Below, piece by piece: positions 51,581 through 63,452 of a stretch of DNA of 64,000 bases (its first letter is position 1; each line of letters opens with the position of its first letter). The stretch comes from Ornithinibacillus bavariensis (GTDB lineage: Bacteria > Bacillota > Bacilli > Bacillales > Amphibacillaceae). The position numbers and the translations under genes are program-made. A model generated the notes under the pieces. The model made no database searches. It was given only the letters and a program-made list of their open reading frames with translations, and was not told the DNA's origin. Location of the stretch: the NCBI RefSeq assembly GCF_018333235.1, contig NZ_BORP01000009.1:1-64000 (forward strand), written 5' to 3'.

Positions 51581-52981
51581 CTAGCCTCTCTTCCAGCGCA
51601 CTCCTTGTGGTGTATCTTCTAGAATAATACCTTTCTCCTTAAGAAGATCACGAATTTCATCTGCACGATTAAAGTCTCGATTCTTTCTAGCATCATTACG
51701 TTCTTGGATTAACTCCTCAATGACCTCATCTAGTAGTGTTTCTTCTTCCTTAATTGTAATGCCCAAAATATCAAGGAAGGTTAAAATGGTTTCCTGAAAC
51801 AGATTGATTACCTCAACTGATGTGTGATCTTGATTTAAGTACACATTTGCTTCTTTTGTTAGGTCAAAAAGAACAGAAATAGCATTTGCCGTATTTATAT
51901 CATCATCCATTTCCGCTTCAAAGCGTTTTTTGAAATCATCAATTTTCTCTAACCATTCATCGGCCTGATGATCAAGATTTGTACTAGATGCCTTTCGATG
52001 CTCTAAATTTTGATAGGATGTTTTTACTCGTTCCAGACTGTTTTTCGCAGATTCTAATAGATCATTTGAAAAATTGATCGGGTGACGATAATGTACACTT
52101 AACATGAAGAACCGAATAACATTTGGGTCATGCTCTGCTAGAAGATCCCTTGTTAATACAAAGTTACCAAGTGACTTCGACATTTTCTCATTATTAATAT
52201 TAATATACCCATTATGCATCCAATAGTTTGCAAAGGACTTCCCATTATTTGCCTCAGATTGTGCTATTTCATTCTCATGATGTGGGAACGTCAAATCTTG
52301 GCCTCCTGCATGGATATCTATCGTCTCGCCTAGGTATTTTTTAGCCATTGCCGAGCATTCGATATGCCAACCAGGACGACCTTTGCCCCAAGGAGAATCC
52401 CATGAAATTTCGCCCTCTTTTGCGGCCTTCCATAAAGCAAAATCTAATGGATCATCCTTTTTTTCCCCTATTTGGATTCTAGCACCAGAACGTAATTCAT
52501 CGATGGATTGATGGGATAGCTTTCCATACCCTTCAAATGCTCTAGGTTTGAAGTAAACATCCCCATCTGCTTCATATGCATAGCCTTTCTCTACTAAGCT
52601 TTCGATAAAATGAATAATGTCCTGCATCGTATCTGTTACTCTTGGGTTATGGGATGCCTTTTTCACGCCTAATCTACTAACATCTTCTAAATACGCATCG
52701 ATATACCGATTAGATACATCAAAAACATTTTCGCCAAGCTCATTGGCAGTTTTAATAATTTTATCGTCAACATCGGTAAAGTTGAGCACATAGTTAACGT
52801 CAAACCCTTTGTATTCTAGATATCTCCTAACCGTATCAAACACAATAGCAGGACGGGCATTCCCTATATGAATATAGTTGTATACGGTTGGTCCGCAAAC
52901 ATACATCCGTACTTTCCCTTCCTCAATTGGCTGAAACGCTTGCTTTTCCCTTGTCAGTGTATTATAAATTTTTATCGACAT
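51581..52981 (-). CDS. cysS: Cysteinyl-tRNA synthetase
   Basis: The 466-residue class I synthetase has the zinc Cys in [18 protein letters not shown] with HIGN as the HIGH motif, [11 protein letters not shown] and KMSKSLGN. It is 3 nt after cysE and is under the Cys T-box upstream of cysE. Confidence 0.98.
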   Translation of the reverse strand: MSIKIYNTLTREKQAFQPIEEGKVRMYVCGPTVYNYIHIGNARPAIVFDTVRRYLEYKGFDVNYVLNFTDVDDKIIKTANELGENVFDVSNRYIDAYLEDVSRLGVKKASHNPRVTDTMQDIIHFIESLVEKGYAYEADGDVYFKPRAFEGYGKLSHQSIDELRSGARIQIGEKKDDPLDFALWKAAKEGEISWDSPWGKGRPGWHIECSAMAKKYLGETIDIHAGGQDLTFPHHENEIAQSEANNGKSFANYWMHNGYININNEKMSKSLGNFVLTRDLLAEHDPNVIRFFMLSVHYRHPINFSNDLLESAKNSLERVKTSYQNLEHRKASSTNLDHQADEWLEKIDDFKKRFEAEMDDDINTANAISVLFDLTKEANVYLNQDHTSVEVINLFQETILTFLDILGITIKEEETLLDEVIEELIQERNDARKNRDFNRADEIRDLLKEKGIILEDTPQGVRWKRG

Positions 52982-52984
52982 GAT

Positions 52985-53632
52985 TTATTTCCCTTCTTTC
53001 AATTTAGCTATTTCTGCTTTTAATAGTTCAATTTCCTCTTGCATTTTTGAACATGTATCAGCAACTGGATCTGGTAACTTATGATGATCTAAATCGCGTC
53101 TTACTTTCTCTCCGTTTTGAATGACAACCTTGCCCGGAATCCCTACAACAGTTGAATGGTCGGGAACATCCTTTAATACAACAGAGCCAGCACCAATCTT
53201 AGCACTCTCACCAACGGTAATTGATCCTAGCACCTTTGCTCCCGAGGCAATCAGTGCATTATCCTTTATCGTTGGATGACGCTTCCCTTTTTCCTTTCCA
53301 GTTCCCCCTAGTGTAACTCCCTGGAATATCGTAACATTATCACCGATTTCACAAGTCTCTCCAATGACAACGCCCATCCCATGGTCAATAAATAAACGTC
53401 TACCTATTTTCGCACCTGGATGTATTTCAATTCCTGTAAAAAAGCGGCTTATCTGGGAAATGGCTCTTGCAATAAAATATAGCTTTCGCTTATAAAACGC
53501 ATGTGCAATTCGGTGAGACCATACAGCATGCAGTCCGGAATAAGTTAAAAATACCTCCAGATATGTTCTGGCAGCAGGATCCTGTTCAAAGACCACATCC
53601 ATATCTTCCTTCATGCGTTTAAACATTCCCAT
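52985..53632 (-). CDS. cysE: Serine O-acetyltransferase
   Basis: CysE makes O-acetylserine, the first step of cysteine synthesis. The 215-residue short form has a left-handed beta-helix with hexapeptide repeats and the active-site [19 protein letters not shown] 53632 or 53626 is possible. It is cotranscribed with cysS and controlled by a T-box. Confidence 0.97.
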   Translation of the reverse strand: MGMFKRMKEDMDVVFEQDPAARTYLEVFLTYSGLHAVWSHRIAHAFYKRKLYFIARAISQISRFFTGIEIHPGAKIGRRLFIDHGMGVVIGETCEIGDNVTIFQGVTLGGTGKEKGKRHPTIKDNALIASGAKVLGSITVGESAKIGAGSVVLKDVPDHSTVVGIPGKVVIQNGEKVRRDLDHHKLPDPVADTCSKMQEEIELLKAEIAKLKEGK

Positions 53633-53681
53633 CCATATCCCTCTTTCCCCATATAAAATTATTCGTTACACTTTTATATAT

Positions 53682-53930
53682 AAAAAAAACGTCTCTGTGT
53701 TTAAAACACAGAGACGCTCTAAGCGCGGTTCCACTCTGTTTGAAGGTACCAATAAGTATCCTTCCAACTTGACTCTATTAACGGTAGAGAACCGCCGCTA
53801 TGTACTATTACTTCCATAACGGACTCCAAGGGGCACTTCATAGTTAGTGGTTAAAATCACTCCCAGCCTATGGTGATTCTCTCTGTGTAACCATCTAGCT
53901 ACTACTTTCCCTCTTCCACGTTCCTTTATT
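53682..53930 (-). ncRNA. T-box riboswitch (tRNA-Cys) of cysE-cysS
   Basis: The minus-strand leader carries AGAGAGAATCACC-type stem I sequence, a candidate Cys specifier TGC (complement of 53833-53835, in GAAGTGCCCC), and the T-box core GTGGAACCGCG (complement of 53724-53735). A strong terminator CGTCTCTGTGTTT/AAACACAGAGACG with T8 (53682-53716) closes it. The variable base in UGGAACC predicts a discriminator U, as in tRNA-Cys. This fits regulation by uncharged tRNA-Cys. Confidence 0.95.
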
Positions 53931-53989
53931 TTATTGTAGTAATACTATATTATAATTTGCCCTAAATGTGAATTAGATCGCTTCGATTT

Positions 53990-55459
53990 TTATGCTCCTA
54001 ATTCCTTCAATAAGGTGTCCAATCGCTCTAAAATTACTTCCTTGCCTAGTAGCTCAATTGCTAATGGAAGCTCTGGACCATGAGTTTGGCCAGTAGTTGC
54101 AACACGAATTGGCATAAATAGCTTTTTACCACGATGCCCTGTCTCTTTTTGTGTGGCCTTTATTTGATCTTTAATTGTATCCTTATTAAATTCATCTAAA
54201 TGAATCAATTTATCGGTAAATACCTGTAATACCTCAGGTACTTGTTCTTCTGCTAATATCGCTTTAGCTTCTTCATCATACTGAACAGTTTTTGAAAAGA
54301 ACATTTCAGATAGTTCTACAATTTCTTCACCATAACGTAATTGCTCTCGATACAGTCCAATTACCTTCTCTGCCCAGATTCTTGTTTCCTCATCCATATT
54401 CTCTGGTATGCGACCTGCATCAATTAAATGTGGCATTGCTAATTCAATTACCTTATCTAAATCTGTAGCTTTAATATATTCATTGTTCATCCACTTTAAT
54501 TTTTGAACATCGAATATAGCCGGCGAAGTGGATAGTCGCTCTGGATCAAATATTTCAACGAGCTTTTCTTGACTAAATATTTCTTCCTCTCCTACTGGAG
54601 ACCATCCGAGTAAAGCAATAAAATTAAATAGTGCTTCAGGTAAATACCCAAGGTTTTTGTATTGCTCAATAAACTGAATGATATGAGAGTCACGCTTACT
54701 TAACTTTTTACGGTTTTCATTAAGAATCAACGTCATGTGACCAAACTTTGGCGCCTCCCAACCAAATGCTTGGTAAATCATCAACTGTTTCGGAGTATTA
54801 GAAATATGCTCTTCACCACGAAGAACATGGGTAATATTCATTAAATGGTCATCAATGGCTACAGCAAAGTTATAAGTTGGTACACCATTTTTCTTAACCA
54901 TTACCCAGTCACCGATATCACTTGATTCAAATTTAATCGTTTCACGAACGATATCATCAAATACGTAAGTTACATTGTCTGGAACACGGAAACGAATACT
55001 TGGCTTACGTCCCTCTGCTTCAAAGGCAGCAATTTGTTCTGGTGTCAAATTACGATGTTTTCCAGAATACTTAGGTGCTTGTCCTTTTGCTATCTGTTCT
55101 TCTCGTTCCTGCTCAAGTTCTTCTTCTGACATATAGCATTTATAAGCAAGGCCCATCTCTAATAGCTCATTAACATATTTATTATAAATATCTAAGCGTT
55201 CCATTTGGCGATAAGGACCATAATTGCCTCCAACATCGGCACCTTCATCCCAGTCTACACCAAGCCATTTTAAAAACTTAAGCTGACTCTCTTCTCCACC
55301 TTCAACATTACGTTTTTCATCTGTATCTTCAATACGAATAATAAATTTGCCATTAAAATGTTTAGCATATAAGTAATTAAATAATGCAGTACGAGCATTT
55401 CCTATATGTAAATGTCCAGTTGGACTTGGTGCATAACGCACACGTACTTCATTTGTCAT
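53990..55459 (-). CDS. gltX: Glutamyl-tRNA synthetase
   Basis: The 489-residue class I synthetase has [13 protein letters not shown] (HIGH) and LSKRD (KMSKS-like). In Bacillaceae lacking GlnRS it also charges tRNA-Gln, for later amidation. It stands directly after yacL; ispD and ispF, which separate them in Bacillus subtilis, are absent here. Confidence 0.98.
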   Translation of the reverse strand: MTNEVRVRYAPSPTGHLHIGNARTALFNYLYAKHFNGKFIIRIEDTDEKRNVEGGEESQLKFLKWLGVDWDEGADVGGNYGPYRQMERLDIYNKYVNELLEMGLAYKCYMSEEELEQEREEQIAKGQAPKYSGKHRNLTPEQIAAFEAEGRKPSIRFRVPDNVTYVFDDIVRETIKFESSDIGDWVMVKKNGVPTYNFAVAIDDHLMNITHVLRGEEHISNTPKQLMIYQAFGWEAPKFGHMTLILNENRKKLSKRDSHIIQFIEQYKNLGYLPEALFNFIALLGWSPVGEEEIFSQEKLVEIFDPERLSTSPAIFDVQKLKWMNNEYIKATDLDKVIELAMPHLIDAGRIPENMDEETRIWAEKVIGLYREQLRYGEEIVELSEMFFSKTVQYDEEAKAILAEEQVPEVLQVFTDKLIHLDEFNKDTIKDQIKATQKETGHRGKKLFMPIRVATTGQTHGPELPLAIELLGKEVILERLDTLLKELGA

Positions 55460-55690
55460 AGTTAGTCTCTTCCTTCTTTTATTGGATTTGTTATAAAATA
55501 TCTTAGTAAAAAGACAGCTTGGTGGTGGCTGAATGTATTATTGTTAGTAAGAAAAATTTGGTGTACCGAGTAGTCCATTACACAAGGGCTCACCGCCACC
55601 AAACGGAAAGCGAAGTGTATTTGTGCAGCGGTAAACACACGTAACAAAACATAAGTATTTAACGGTAATTACTTTCCCTATAACATTATA
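55460..55690 (-). other. gltX leader, possible interspersed repeat
   Basis: About 230 nt between a TATAAT (complement of 55687-55692 region) and gltX. It contains a GC-rich stretch (55570-55635, with GGAAAGCGAAGTG) that differs in composition from its surroundings and resembles repeat sequences dispersed between genes in Bacillaceae. The hairpin TTTGGTG/CACCAAA also lies here. Two short frames occur, but neither has a credible start signal. Confidence 0.45.
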
Positions 55691-55694
55691 ACAA

Positions 55695-55723
55695 AAAGTG
55701 ATAACACTGACTGTTATCACTTT
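55695..55723 (-). terminator. Terminator after yacL
   Basis: A perfect 12-bp stem AAAGTGATAACA / TGTTATCACTTT with a 5-nt loop is followed on the minus strand by TTTTTG. The T-run leads straight into a TATAAT box that probably serves gltX. Confidence 0.9.
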
Positions 55724-55759
55724 ATTTATTGTCAATCTCCAATATAAGTTATACCCTTT

Positions 55760-56854
55760 TTACAATGCTTTTTCAAGTAATTTTGGTTTAGCAAAAATCA
55801 TACGTCCTGCTGATGTTTGTAAAACACTAGTTATAAGTACTTCAATTGTTTTTCCGATATAATTTCTACCTTCTTCTACAACAATCATGGTGCCGTCATC
55901 TAAATATGCAATCCCTTGATTCTGTTCCTTTCCGTCCTTAATAACTTGTACCAACAGTTCTTCACCAGGTAGGACAACAGGCTTAACTGCATTTGCAAGA
56001 TCATTGATATTAAGAACGTGAACACCTTGAAGATCGCAAACCTTATTTAAGTTAAAATCATTTGTTACAACAATACCATCGATAACCTTCGCAAGCTTTA
56101 TAAGTTTGCTGTCTACCTCTTGAATATCTTCAAAATCACCTTCATAGATTTCTACCTTAATAGGTAGTTCCTTTTGAATTCGATTTAGCACGTCTAATCC
56201 TCTTCTACCACGATTCCGCTTAAGAACATCTGATGAATCTGCAATATGCTGAAGCTCACCGAGAACAAACTGAGGGATGATAATTGTTCCTTCTAAAAAG
56301 TTAGTTTGGCAAATATCTGCAATTCGACCATCAATAATAACACTAGTATCTAGTATTTTAGGACGAGGTAGATTTAGTTCATTTGTTTCACCATCTGATG
56401 ATGTCCGCTTCTTTTCCTTGCGGTTAATGGTTAACAAATTCAATAATTCATCCCGTCGTCTAAATCCAACCTGGAAGCCAAAATAACCTAATAGAATTGT
56501 AATAAATAGTGGAATAACCTTTGAAACAAATTCGATATTGATTTCTTGAATCGGTAAATTAATTAAAAATGCAGTAACCAGACCAATAATTAATCCTAAA
56601 CTCCCGAATAATAGATCACCTATCGGAATCCTTACTAATCCCTCTTCAATCCACCTTAAAAAGTCTACAATATAATTAGCAATCCAATAAGAAATGACGA
56701 AAAATATAATTGCACCTAATGCAGCCCCTAAATATGGTGAATCAATCCAGGTTATATTCGAGAAATTTAATAGCCTAATAAAATATGGTATATATAAATA
56801 CCCAATGGTACCACCCGAAATGATAAAGAATAAGTGAACAATTTTTTTCAGCAC
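55760..56854 (-). CDS. PIN/TRAM-domain membrane protein YacL
   Basis: The 364-residue protein has four N-terminal membrane helices (about 1-145), a cytosolic PIN domain ([24 protein letters not shown]) and a C-terminal TRAM domain. A ribonuclease-like role is likely, but its target is not settled. The start is GTG 56854 (LKKIVHLF follows), 5 nt after AGGAGGTGA; in-frame GTGs at 56857 and 56863 are alternatives. Confidence 0.92.
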   Translation of the reverse strand: MLKKIVHLFFIISGGTIGYLYIPYFIRLLNFSNITWIDSPYLGAALGAIIFFVISYWIANYIVDFLRWIEEGLVRIPIGDLLFGSLGLIIGLVTAFLINLPIQEINIEFVSKVIPLFITILLGYFGFQVGFRRRDELLNLLTINRKEKKRTSSDGETNELNLPRPKILDTSVIIDGRIADICQTNFLEGTIIIPQFVLGELQHIADSSDVLKRNRGRRGLDVLNRIQKELPIKVEIYEGDFEDIQEVDSKLIKLAKVIDGIVVTNDFNLNKVCDLQGVHVLNINDLANAVKPVVLPGEELLVQVIKDGKEQNQGIAYLDDGTMIVVEEGRNYIGKTIEVLITSVLQTSAGRMIFAKPKLLEKAL

Positions 56855-56979
56855 CACTGTCACCTCCTAACCATTATTATTACCTATAAACTTAAAATAA
56901 TAACCATTATTTACAAATTAGATTAGTACTTTACCATAATAGCACAGCTAATGAAAACAATCAAATTGGCAAAATATAA

Positions 56980-57008
56980 ATTTTACCACATACAGAATTC
57001 CAAGTCAA
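56980..57008 (-). promoter_or_regulatory. yacL promoter
   Basis: TTGACT (complement of 57003-57008), a 17-nt spacer and TAAAAT (complement of 56980-56985). A directly repeated AATAATGGTTA motif occurs in the leader, the second copy abutting the ribosome binding site. Confidence 0.65.
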
Positions 57009-57045
57009 TCAAAATTCGACAAAATTCTATTATTTTCTGCGGTTG

Positions 57046-58428
57046 TTATCTAACCAACCCTATATTCAACGCATCCTGTATGCATTTCACCCCTACAACC
57101 TGTATATCTGCCGGAGGAGTCCATCCATCTAGATTGTTTTCTGGACAGAAAACCCGACTAAAACCTAATTTAGCAGCCTCCTGAACACGCTGTTCTATTC
57201 TTGATACACGTCTTATCTCTCCGGTTAAGCCTACTTCGCCAATAAAAATATCATCTGGTCTTGTCGGAATATCTCGAAAACTGGAGGCAATACTTACTGC
57301 GATTGCTAAATCAATTGCCGGCTCGTCCAATTTCACACCACCAGCTACCTTAATATAAGCATCCTGGTTCTGAAGCATGAGCCCTACTCTTTTTTCTAAT
57401 ACGGCCATTAATAATGGAACACGGTTATGATCTACACCTGTAGCCATTCTTCTTGGGTTACCAAAGCTAGTTGGGGAAATTAATGCTTGTATTTCTACCA
57501 AAACAGGCCTTGTACCTTCCATCGATGCAACAACTGTAGAGCCCGCGGCACCTTGTGAACGTTCCTCTAAAAATATCTCCGAAGGGTTCATAACTTCCCG
57601 TAGTCCCTCTTCCTTCATTTCAAAAATGCCCATTTCATTCGTGCTACCAAAACGATTTTTTACCCCGCGAAGTATGCGATAAGTATGATGTCTTTCTCCC
57701 TCAAAATAAAGAACTGCATCCACCATGTGCTCCAATAGTCGCGGCCCAGCAATAGCGCCGTCCTTCGTAACATGTCCCACAATAAATATTGGAACACCGC
57801 TTGTTTTTGCGATACGCATTAATTCGCTGGTGCATTCCCTTACTTGTGAGACACTTCCCGGAGCACTAGCAATCTCTTCTCGATAAATAGTCTGAATAGA
57901 GTCAATGACGACAAACGATGGTTTGAGTTGTTCGATATGATTTGCTATTGCTAACAGATTTGTTTCGGAAAGTATATAAAGCAAATCAGATTTTACCCCT
58001 AGACGATCTGCTCGTAGCTTCGTTTGACGAATCGACTCCTCACCGGAAATATAAAGGACTGGCAGCTCTTTCTCTGCAAGCTGCGAAGATACTTGTAATA
58101 ATAGTGTCGATTTCCCAATACCAGGGTCTCCACCAATTAACACGAGTGATCCTGCGACAATTCCACCACCTAAGACACGGTTAAGCTCTTTCGATTTTGT
58201 CGTAATCCTTGGTTCTTTTTGCGACACTATTTCTGTTATTTTTTGGGGTTTACTTCCAGCAGTTGTTACACCACTAAAGGTGTGTCTAGTCTGCTTTCCT
58301 GTCATCTCTATTTCTTCAACAAATGTATTCCAATTATGACAGCCAGGACATTTTCCAAGCCACTTAGCTGACTCATAGCCACAATCTTGACAGACAAATT
58401 TTGTTTTAAGTTTTGCCAACCTACTCAT
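57046..58428 (-). CDS. radA: DNA repair protein RadA
   Basis: The 460-residue RadA/Sms has the zinc finger Cys13-x2-Cys16 ... Cys27-x2-Cys30, Walker [11 protein letters not shown] (about 95-105), the [11 protein letters not shown] motif and a C-terminal Lon-protease-like domain. It promotes branch migration in recombination. disA, normally next, is missing from this position. Confidence 0.98.
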   Translation of the reverse strand: MSRLAKLKTKFVCQDCGYESAKWLGKCPGCHNWNTFVEEIEMTGKQTRHTFSGVTTAGSKPQKITEIVSQKEPRITTKSKELNRVLGGGIVAGSLVLIGGDPGIGKSTLLLQVSSQLAEKELPVLYISGEESIRQTKLRADRLGVKSDLLYILSETNLLAIANHIEQLKPSFVVIDSIQTIYREEIASAPGSVSQVRECTSELMRIAKTSGVPIFIVGHVTKDGAIAGPRLLEHMVDAVLYFEGERHHTYRILRGVKNRFGSTNEMGIFEMKEEGLREVMNPSEIFLEERSQGAAGSTVVASMEGTRPVLVEIQALISPTSFGNPRRMATGVDHNRVPLLMAVLEKRVGLMLQNQDAYIKVAGGVKLDEPAIDLAIAVSIASSFRDIPTRPDDIFIGEVGLTGEIRRVSRIEQRVQEAAKLGFSRVFCPENNLDGWTPPADIQVVGVKCIQDALNIGLVR

Positions 58429-58571
58429 TCCTTTCGGCTATCTCTATTATATACGTTTTTTATATGTGCTTGGTTACAGGAATCTATCAATTTTATTGTA
58501 AATTCCCTAATGTTTGCCACATATTTTTCACATTGAACCCTATTTCGCATCTTATCACAATTCCCGGATTA

Positions 58572-58613
58572 TAGAAAAAAACCAGAAGAGAAAATTCTTC
58601 TAGTTTTTTCTAT
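58572..58613 (-). terminator. Terminator of the clpC operon
   Basis: AGAAAAAAC-x-AGAAGA pairs with TCTTCT-x-GTTTTTTCT around AAAATT, one mismatch. It follows the clpC stop by 16 nt, with T7 at the 3' end on the minus strand. Confidence 0.88.
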
Positions 58614-58628
58614 TGTTTTATTCATTTT

Positions 58629-61055
58629 TTAGGACAAAATAATAAATTCACCTTTATTACTTAAGCCAATTTTGACCTTTTGCCCTATTTTAATCGTGCC
58701 TTTTAGTAATTCCTCTGACAGTAAATCTTCAATATTCTTTTGAATGGATCTTCTAAGTGGTCTTGCACCATATTCAGGATCAAATCCTTCATTGGCAATC
58801 TTCTCAATTGCTTTATCTGTTAACGTGAATTCCACATCCTGTTCCGCTAATCGTTTTTGTACATCCTTGATCATGAGGGTAACGATACTCTTCATATGTT
58901 TCTTCTCTAAAGAATGGAAAACAATTGTCTCGTCAATGCGGTTTAAAAATTCTGGACGGAATGCTTTCTTCAATTCATCCATAACTTTTGCTTTCATATC
59001 CTTATAGTCTTTGCCTTCCTCTTCTAAGTTGAAGCCAACAAACTTATTACGTTTTAATTCGCTTGCACCTACATTTGATGTCATGATTAGAACCGTGTTA
59101 CGAAAATCTACAACTCTTCCTTTAGAATCGGTTAAACGTCCATCCTCTAGTACTTGTAATAAAATATTAAAGACATCTGGATGAGCCTTTTCTACTTCGT
59201 CTAGTAATACAACAGAATATGGCTTTCTGCGAACCTTTTCCGTTAATTGGCCGCCTTCTTCATAACCTACATAACCTGGAGGTGATCCAACTAAACGTGA
59301 AGTTGAATGCTTCTCCATATATTCCGACATATCAATACGAATCATCGCATCCTCATCTGCAAACATTGCCTCTGCTAATGCACGAGCAAGCTCGGTCTTA
59401 CCAACTCCTGTAGGACCTAGGAAAATGAATGATCCAATTGGACGCTTCGGATCCTTTAAACCTGCACGAGCCCTACGAATCGCTTTTGCAACCGCCTTAA
59501 CTGCCTCTTCTTGACCAATTACGCGGTCATGAAGAACTTCTTCTAGGTTTAATAGACGCTCACTTTCATCCTTCGTTAATTTCGATACCGGTACTCCTGT
59601 CCATGTAGAAACAATACTTGCTATATCCTCAACAGTTACTTGGGAATCCTCTTGGCCTTGCTTCGCCTTCCACTCTCTTTTCGTGGTTTCCAATTCTTCC
59701 CTTAACCGTTGCTCTGAGTCTCTTAGTGAAGCAGCTTTTTCAAATTCTTGACTTTGTACTGCTGCATCCTTTTCCTTTCGTACTTCTTCTAGTTTTTGTT
59801 CTAGGTCTTTTAAATTTGGTGGAACGGTGTATGAGCGTAGTCTAACCTTCGAACCCGCCTCATCTATTAGATCAATTGCTTTATCTGGAAGGAAGCGATC
59901 GGTAATATAACGGTCCGATAATTTCGCCGCTGCTTCAATTGCTTCATCTGTTATTGTAACACGATGATGTGCTTCATATCGGTCACGTAATCCCTTTAAT
60001 ATTTGAATGGTTTCTTCTAATGTTGGTTCATCCACTTGAATTGGTTGGAATCTTCTTTCAAGGGCTGCATCTTTTTCGATATATTTACGATACTCCTCTA
60101 ATGTAGTAGCACCAATACATTGAAGCTCTCCACGTGCTAAGGAAGGCTTTAATATATTCGAAGCATCAATCGCACCTTCTGCTCCTCCAGCACCTATTAA
60201 GGTATGCAGCTCATCAATAAACAGGATAATGTTACCCGCCTGACGAATCTCTTCCATTACTTTTTTCAAACGGTCTTCAAACTCACCACGATATTTAGTA
60301 CCAGCAACAACCGTCCCCATATCAAGGGTCATGACACGCTTATCACGAAGTGTTTCAGGAACTTCATTATTAACAATTTGTTGTGCCAGCCCTTCTGCTA
60401 CTGCAGTTTTTCCCACTCCAGGCTCACCAATTAGTACCGGATTATTTTTTGTTCGACGGCTTAGCACTTGGATAACACGTTCAATTTCTTTGCTTCTTCC
60501 GATAACTGGGTCTATGTTGCCATCTTTTGCACTAGCTGTTAAATCACGTGCTAAAGAGTCTAGTGTTGGTGTATTTGCACTAGAGGATTGTCCACGGCCT
60601 TGTCGACCTGCCTGTGACTCATTACTTCCTAAAAGCTGAAGCACCTGTTGTCTTGCTTTGTTTAAACTGACTCCTAGATTATTTAAAACTCTAGCAGCAA
60701 CACCCTCACCCTCACGAATTAACCCTAGTAGAATATGTTCAGTCCCTACATAGGAATGACCTAGCTTTCGTGCTTCATCCTGGGATAGCTCCACTACCTT
60801 TTTGGCTCTAGGAGTGTAATGGATTGTTTGCATCGGTTGTTTACCTGTCCCTATTAATTTCTCCACTTCTTCTTGAATCTTTGCAATTTCGAGCCCAAGT
60901 GATTCTAATGCTTTAGCAGCTATCCCTTCGCCCTCACGCACTAGACCGAGTAAAATATGTTCTGTTCCAATATTATTATGTCCAAGTCGTACCGCCTCTT
61001 CTTGGGACAAAGCCAATACTTTTTGTGCTCTTTCTGTAAAACGCCCAAACATCAT
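58629..61055 (-). CDS. clpC: Class III stress ATPase ClpC
   Basis: The 808-residue AAA+ unfoldase has two Clp-N repeats (1-145), AAA1 (Walker [10 protein letters not shown]), a UVR-containing middle domain, and AAA2 (Walker [10 protein letters not shown]) with the ClpP-binding VGFN loop. It partners ClpP with the adaptors McsB/MecA. The two ATG codons at the start are equivalent; it is last gene of ctsR-mcsA-mcsB-clpC. Confidence 0.99.
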   Translation of the reverse strand: MMFGRFTERAQKVLALSQEEAVRLGHNNIGTEHILLGLVREGEGIAAKALESLGLEIAKIQEEVEKLIGTGKQPMQTIHYTPRAKKVVELSQDEARKLGHSYVGTEHILLGLIREGEGVAARVLNNLGVSLNKARQQVLQLLGSNESQAGRQGRGQSSSANTPTLDSLARDLTASAKDGNIDPVIGRSKEIERVIQVLSRRTKNNPVLIGEPGVGKTAVAEGLAQQIVNNEVPETLRDKRVMTLDMGTVVAGTKYRGEFEDRLKKVMEEIRQAGNIILFIDELHTLIGAGGAEGAIDASNILKPSLARGELQCIGATTLEEYRKYIEKDAALERRFQPIQVDEPTLEETIQILKGLRDRYEAHHRVTITDEAIEAAAKLSDRYITDRFLPDKAIDLIDEAGSKVRLRSYTVPPNLKDLEQKLEEVRKEKDAAVQSQEFEKAASLRDSEQRLREELETTKREWKAKQGQEDSQVTVEDIASIVSTWTGVPVSKLTKDESERLLNLEEVLHDRVIGQEEAVKAVAKAIRRARAGLKDPKRPIGSFIFLGPTGVGKTELARALAEAMFADEDAMIRIDMSEYMEKHSTSRLVGSPPGYVGYEEGGQLTEKVRRKPYSVVLLDEVEKAHPDVFNILLQVLEDGRLTDSKGRVVDFRNTVLIMTSNVGASELKRNKFVGFNLEEEGKDYKDMKAKVMDELKKAFRPEFLNRIDETIVFHSLEKKHMKSIVTLMIKDVQKRLAEQDVEFTLTDKAIEKIANEGFDPEYGARPLRRSIQKNIEDLLSEELLKGTIKIGQKVKIGLSNKGEFIILS

Positions 61056-61073
61056 ATAACCATTTCCTCCTAC

Positions 61074-62138
61074 CTATTTCTCAAATTGTAATCGTTCCCT
61101 AATTAAAGATGCTCTAAGTATGTCTCGTTCATTTGCTGTTAACGTCTTTTTAGCAAAATACTGCAAAAAGCCAGGCTGTGTTAAAACCATTAGTTCATTA
61201 AGTATATTACGAGAAACATTTTTAATGATTCCTAAATCTATTCCTAAACGAACATTAGATAAACATCTTGCCGCTTCCTTTGATTCAATAATTCTACTGT
61301 ATTCTAAAACACCTAATGAACGATAAATGCGATCCTCCAATTCAATTCCGGATTGCTCTAGTATTCTGTTTCTTGCCTTTCTTTCGTGGCCAATTAATTG
61401 CTGAACAACACTTTCTAAGTCCTCTATGATATGTTCTTCTGTTTTTCCTAGTGTAATCTGGTTGGAAATTTGAAATAGATTCCCTAACGCCTCGCTACCC
61501 TCACCATAAATTCCACGGACAACAAGGCCTAATTGATTAATTGCTGGCATCATTCGATTAATTTGTTTTGTCATCGCAAGTGCAGGCAAATGCATCATTA
61601 CAGAAGCCCGCATTCCAGTTCCAACATTTGTCGGACAGCTTGTAAGAAATCCTCTTGTCTCATCAAAAGCATAAGAAACCTTCTCTTCTAACCAGTCATC
61701 AAGCTCCAATGCTTTCGTTAACGCTTTGGTTAGTTGAAGTCCTGGAAAATATAGCTGAATCCTGATGTGGTCTTCTTCATTTATCATAATTGACACTTGT
61801 TCATTTTCAGAAATTAAGGTAGCAGCAGCCCCTTCCTTTTTTGCTAATAAGGGACTAATTAGGTGTTTTTCAACTAAGACACTCTTCTCAATTGCGGTAA
61901 GATCTCGGATTGAAACAAACTCCAGATCCTTATAGTCCTGAAACGAAGTGTGTTCATATTCTATTTGGAAAAACTCCCTAATCTTCTCAAGATCCTTCTG
62001 ATCAGCGATAATCGGAAATGGCATGTCTGCAAAGTTTCGGGCCAATCGAATACGACTGCTTAGAACTATATCATTATCTGGCCCTTCCTCCCGCATCCAT
62101 GGACTAATTGCTTCATTCATAAAATGCTCTAGTGTCAC
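61074..62138 (-). CDS. mcsB: Protein arginine kinase McsB
   Basis: McsB phosphorylates Arg on proteins, marking them for ClpCP. The 354-residue phosphagen-kinase-like protein has [11 protein letters not shown], the NEEDH motif (120-124), Cys168 in [10 protein letters not shown], and the [11 protein letters not shown] loop. It starts at GTG in a GTGA overlap with the mcsA stop. Confidence 0.98.
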   Translation of the reverse strand: MTLEHFMNEAISPWMREEGPDNDIVLSSRIRLARNFADMPFPIIADQKDLEKIREFFQIEYEHTSFQDYKDLEFVSIRDLTAIEKSVLVEKHLISPLLAKKEGAAATLISENEQVSIMINEEDHIRIQLYFPGLQLTKALTKALELDDWLEEKVSYAFDETRGFLTSCPTNVGTGMRASVMMHLPALAMTKQINRMMPAINQLGLVVRGIYGEGSEALGNLFQISNQITLGKTEEHIIEDLESVVQQLIGHERKARNRILEQSGIELEDRIYRSLGVLEYSRIIESKEAARCLSNVRLGIDLGIIKNVSRNILNELMVLTQPGFLQYFAKKTLTANERDILRASLIRERLQFEK

Positions 62139-62683
62139 CTTGCGTCACCCTTTTCCTTCTGATCAATTTGTTGCTCTATTTCCTTAATTTTATCTCTCAC
62201 TACGGCTGCTTGCTCAAATTCTTCATTCATAATTAAATTTTGTAGCTCATCTTTTAAAGAAGATAGCTGTTTTTTTAAGTGTAGGTTACCTCCTATGCGC
62301 TTTGGTATTTTTCCACGATGCTCCGTATTTCCACTATGCACCCTGCGAAAAATAGGATTTAAATTTGACGCAAATGTATGGTAACACTCACCACAACCAA
62401 ATTTTCCTATTTGCTTAAACTCTGTAAATGTTAAACCACATTTTGGACATTGGAGATCATTTTCCTTATTAAATGTCGTCCCATGTGAAGCACCCATAGG
62501 ATTTGATTCAAAATTAAATAAACCTGTTAACAAATTATGAAGTGAATAGCCTTCCTCTGGATATGTCATATATCCTTTTTCCTTGGCGCAGACTTCACAG
62601 ATTTGAACCTCGGTTTTATGACCATTAATAACTTGTGTATAATGCAATGTAGCGGGTCTTTGATGGCATTCCTGACACTCCAT
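62135..62683 (-). CDS. mcsA: McsA, activator of the McsB arginine kinase
   Basis: The 182-residue protein has two zinc-binding four-Cys clusters (Cys3/6/29/32 and Cys79/82/97/100) and a C-terminal UVR domain (about 140-175). It activates McsB and links it to ClpC. The gene overlaps mcsB. Confidence 0.97.
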   Translation of the reverse strand: MECQECHQRPATLHYTQVINGHKTEVQICEVCAKEKGYMTYPEEGYSLHNLLTGLFNFESNPMGASHGTTFNKENDLQCPKCGLTFTEFKQIGKFGCGECYHTFASNLNPIFRRVHSGNTEHRGKIPKRIGGNLHLKKQLSSLKDELQNLIMNEEFEQAAVVRDKIKEIEQQIDQKEKGDAR

Positions 62684-62715
62684 TGGTTTTCCCCCTTCAA
62701 ATCAAATTGAAACCA

Positions 62716-63177
62716 TTATAAATACTTTAAGGTTGTTAACATCGATGTTAATATACGAGCTCTTACTTCATCCCTTAGTGGTAATTGAAAGGCAAGTGTA
62801 TTTCTTCCAAGCCCACTAGCCATAATCTTTGCCTCTCGCTCTGTAATAATTTCTTCTTCTACTAAACGTTCTAATACATCAATGGAGGCTTGTTGGGTAA
62901 CAGTAGGATTTATTAAGCGAATAATTTCATCGATCAACTCTGACTTGTCTTGATGTTTGATACGTATAATTCGAATATAGCCTCCTCCACCACGCTTACT
63001 TTCAACAATATATCCTTTTTCAACCGTAAAGCGTGTATTTATGACATAATTTATTTGAGAAGGAACACATTGGAATCTATCTGCGATCTCACTTCGCTTT
63101 ATCTCAATTACATCCTGTCCTTTTGTTTGTAATACCTTCTTTAAATATTGTTCAATTATGTCAGAAATATTGCTCAT
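62716..63177 (-). CDS. ctsR: Transcriptional repressor CtsR
   Basis: CtsR is the winged-helix repressor of class III heat-shock genes. The 153-residue protein has the DNA-binding N-terminus (IEIKRSEIADRFQCVPSQINYVINTRF, glycine wing SKRGGGGYIRI) with the thermosensing glycine loop intact. First gene of its operon, under a CtsR operator. Confidence 0.98.
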   Translation of the reverse strand: MSNISDIIEQYLKKVLQTKGQDVIEIKRSEIADRFQCVPSQINYVINTRFTVEKGYIVESKRGGGGYIRIIRIKHQDKSELIDEIIRLINPTVTQQASIDVLERLVEEEIITEREAKIMASGLGRNTLAFQLPLRDEVRARILTSMLTTLKYL

Positions 63178-63223
63178 AAGTATACCTCCCCTAATCCAAT
63201 CCTGCCAATAAAATCGTTCTGAC

Positions 63224-63276
63224 TTTGACTATCTTTGACTATGCCTTTATTATACTTTAAATTTGAATAGATGCAA
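63224..63276 (-). promoter_or_regulatory. ctsR promoter and CtsR operator
   Basis: The minus-strand AGTCAAA-GAT-AGTCAAA (complement of 63224-63240) fits the CtsR heptad direct-repeat operator exactly. It lies just after a TATAAT (complement of 63249-63254) with TTGCAT 16 nt further upstream (63271-63276). CtsR should therefore block initiation of its own operon. Confidence 0.9.
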
Positions 63277-63364
63277 ATACCTTACCCTCTCTATTCTAGA
63301 CAAAAAATTTTTGAAAAAATCATTGATCCCTATTTTTACGTAGCTATTTGTGTAAAAAGGCAAA

Positions 63365-63429
63365 AGGTCTAACATTCCTTATTTACAGCTAACACTTTTA
63401 TAGAGTGTTGAAACAAAGAAGTCAGACCT
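63365..63429 (-). terminator. Terminator after the MgtC-family gene
   Basis: AGGTCTGAC / GTTAGACCT (63421-63429 with 63365-63373, one G-U) encloses an inner AACACT / AGTGTT stem (63391-63396, 63404-63409). T-rich sequence follows on the minus strand. It separates the gene from ctsR. Confidence 0.65.
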
Positions 63430-63452
63430 ATTTATGACTTTATAATATAAGA

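Noticed and set aside
55462-55735. Two short minus-strand frames in the gltX leader
   Set aside because: They overlap in different frames, lack ribosome binding sites and cross a terminator or a likely repeat.
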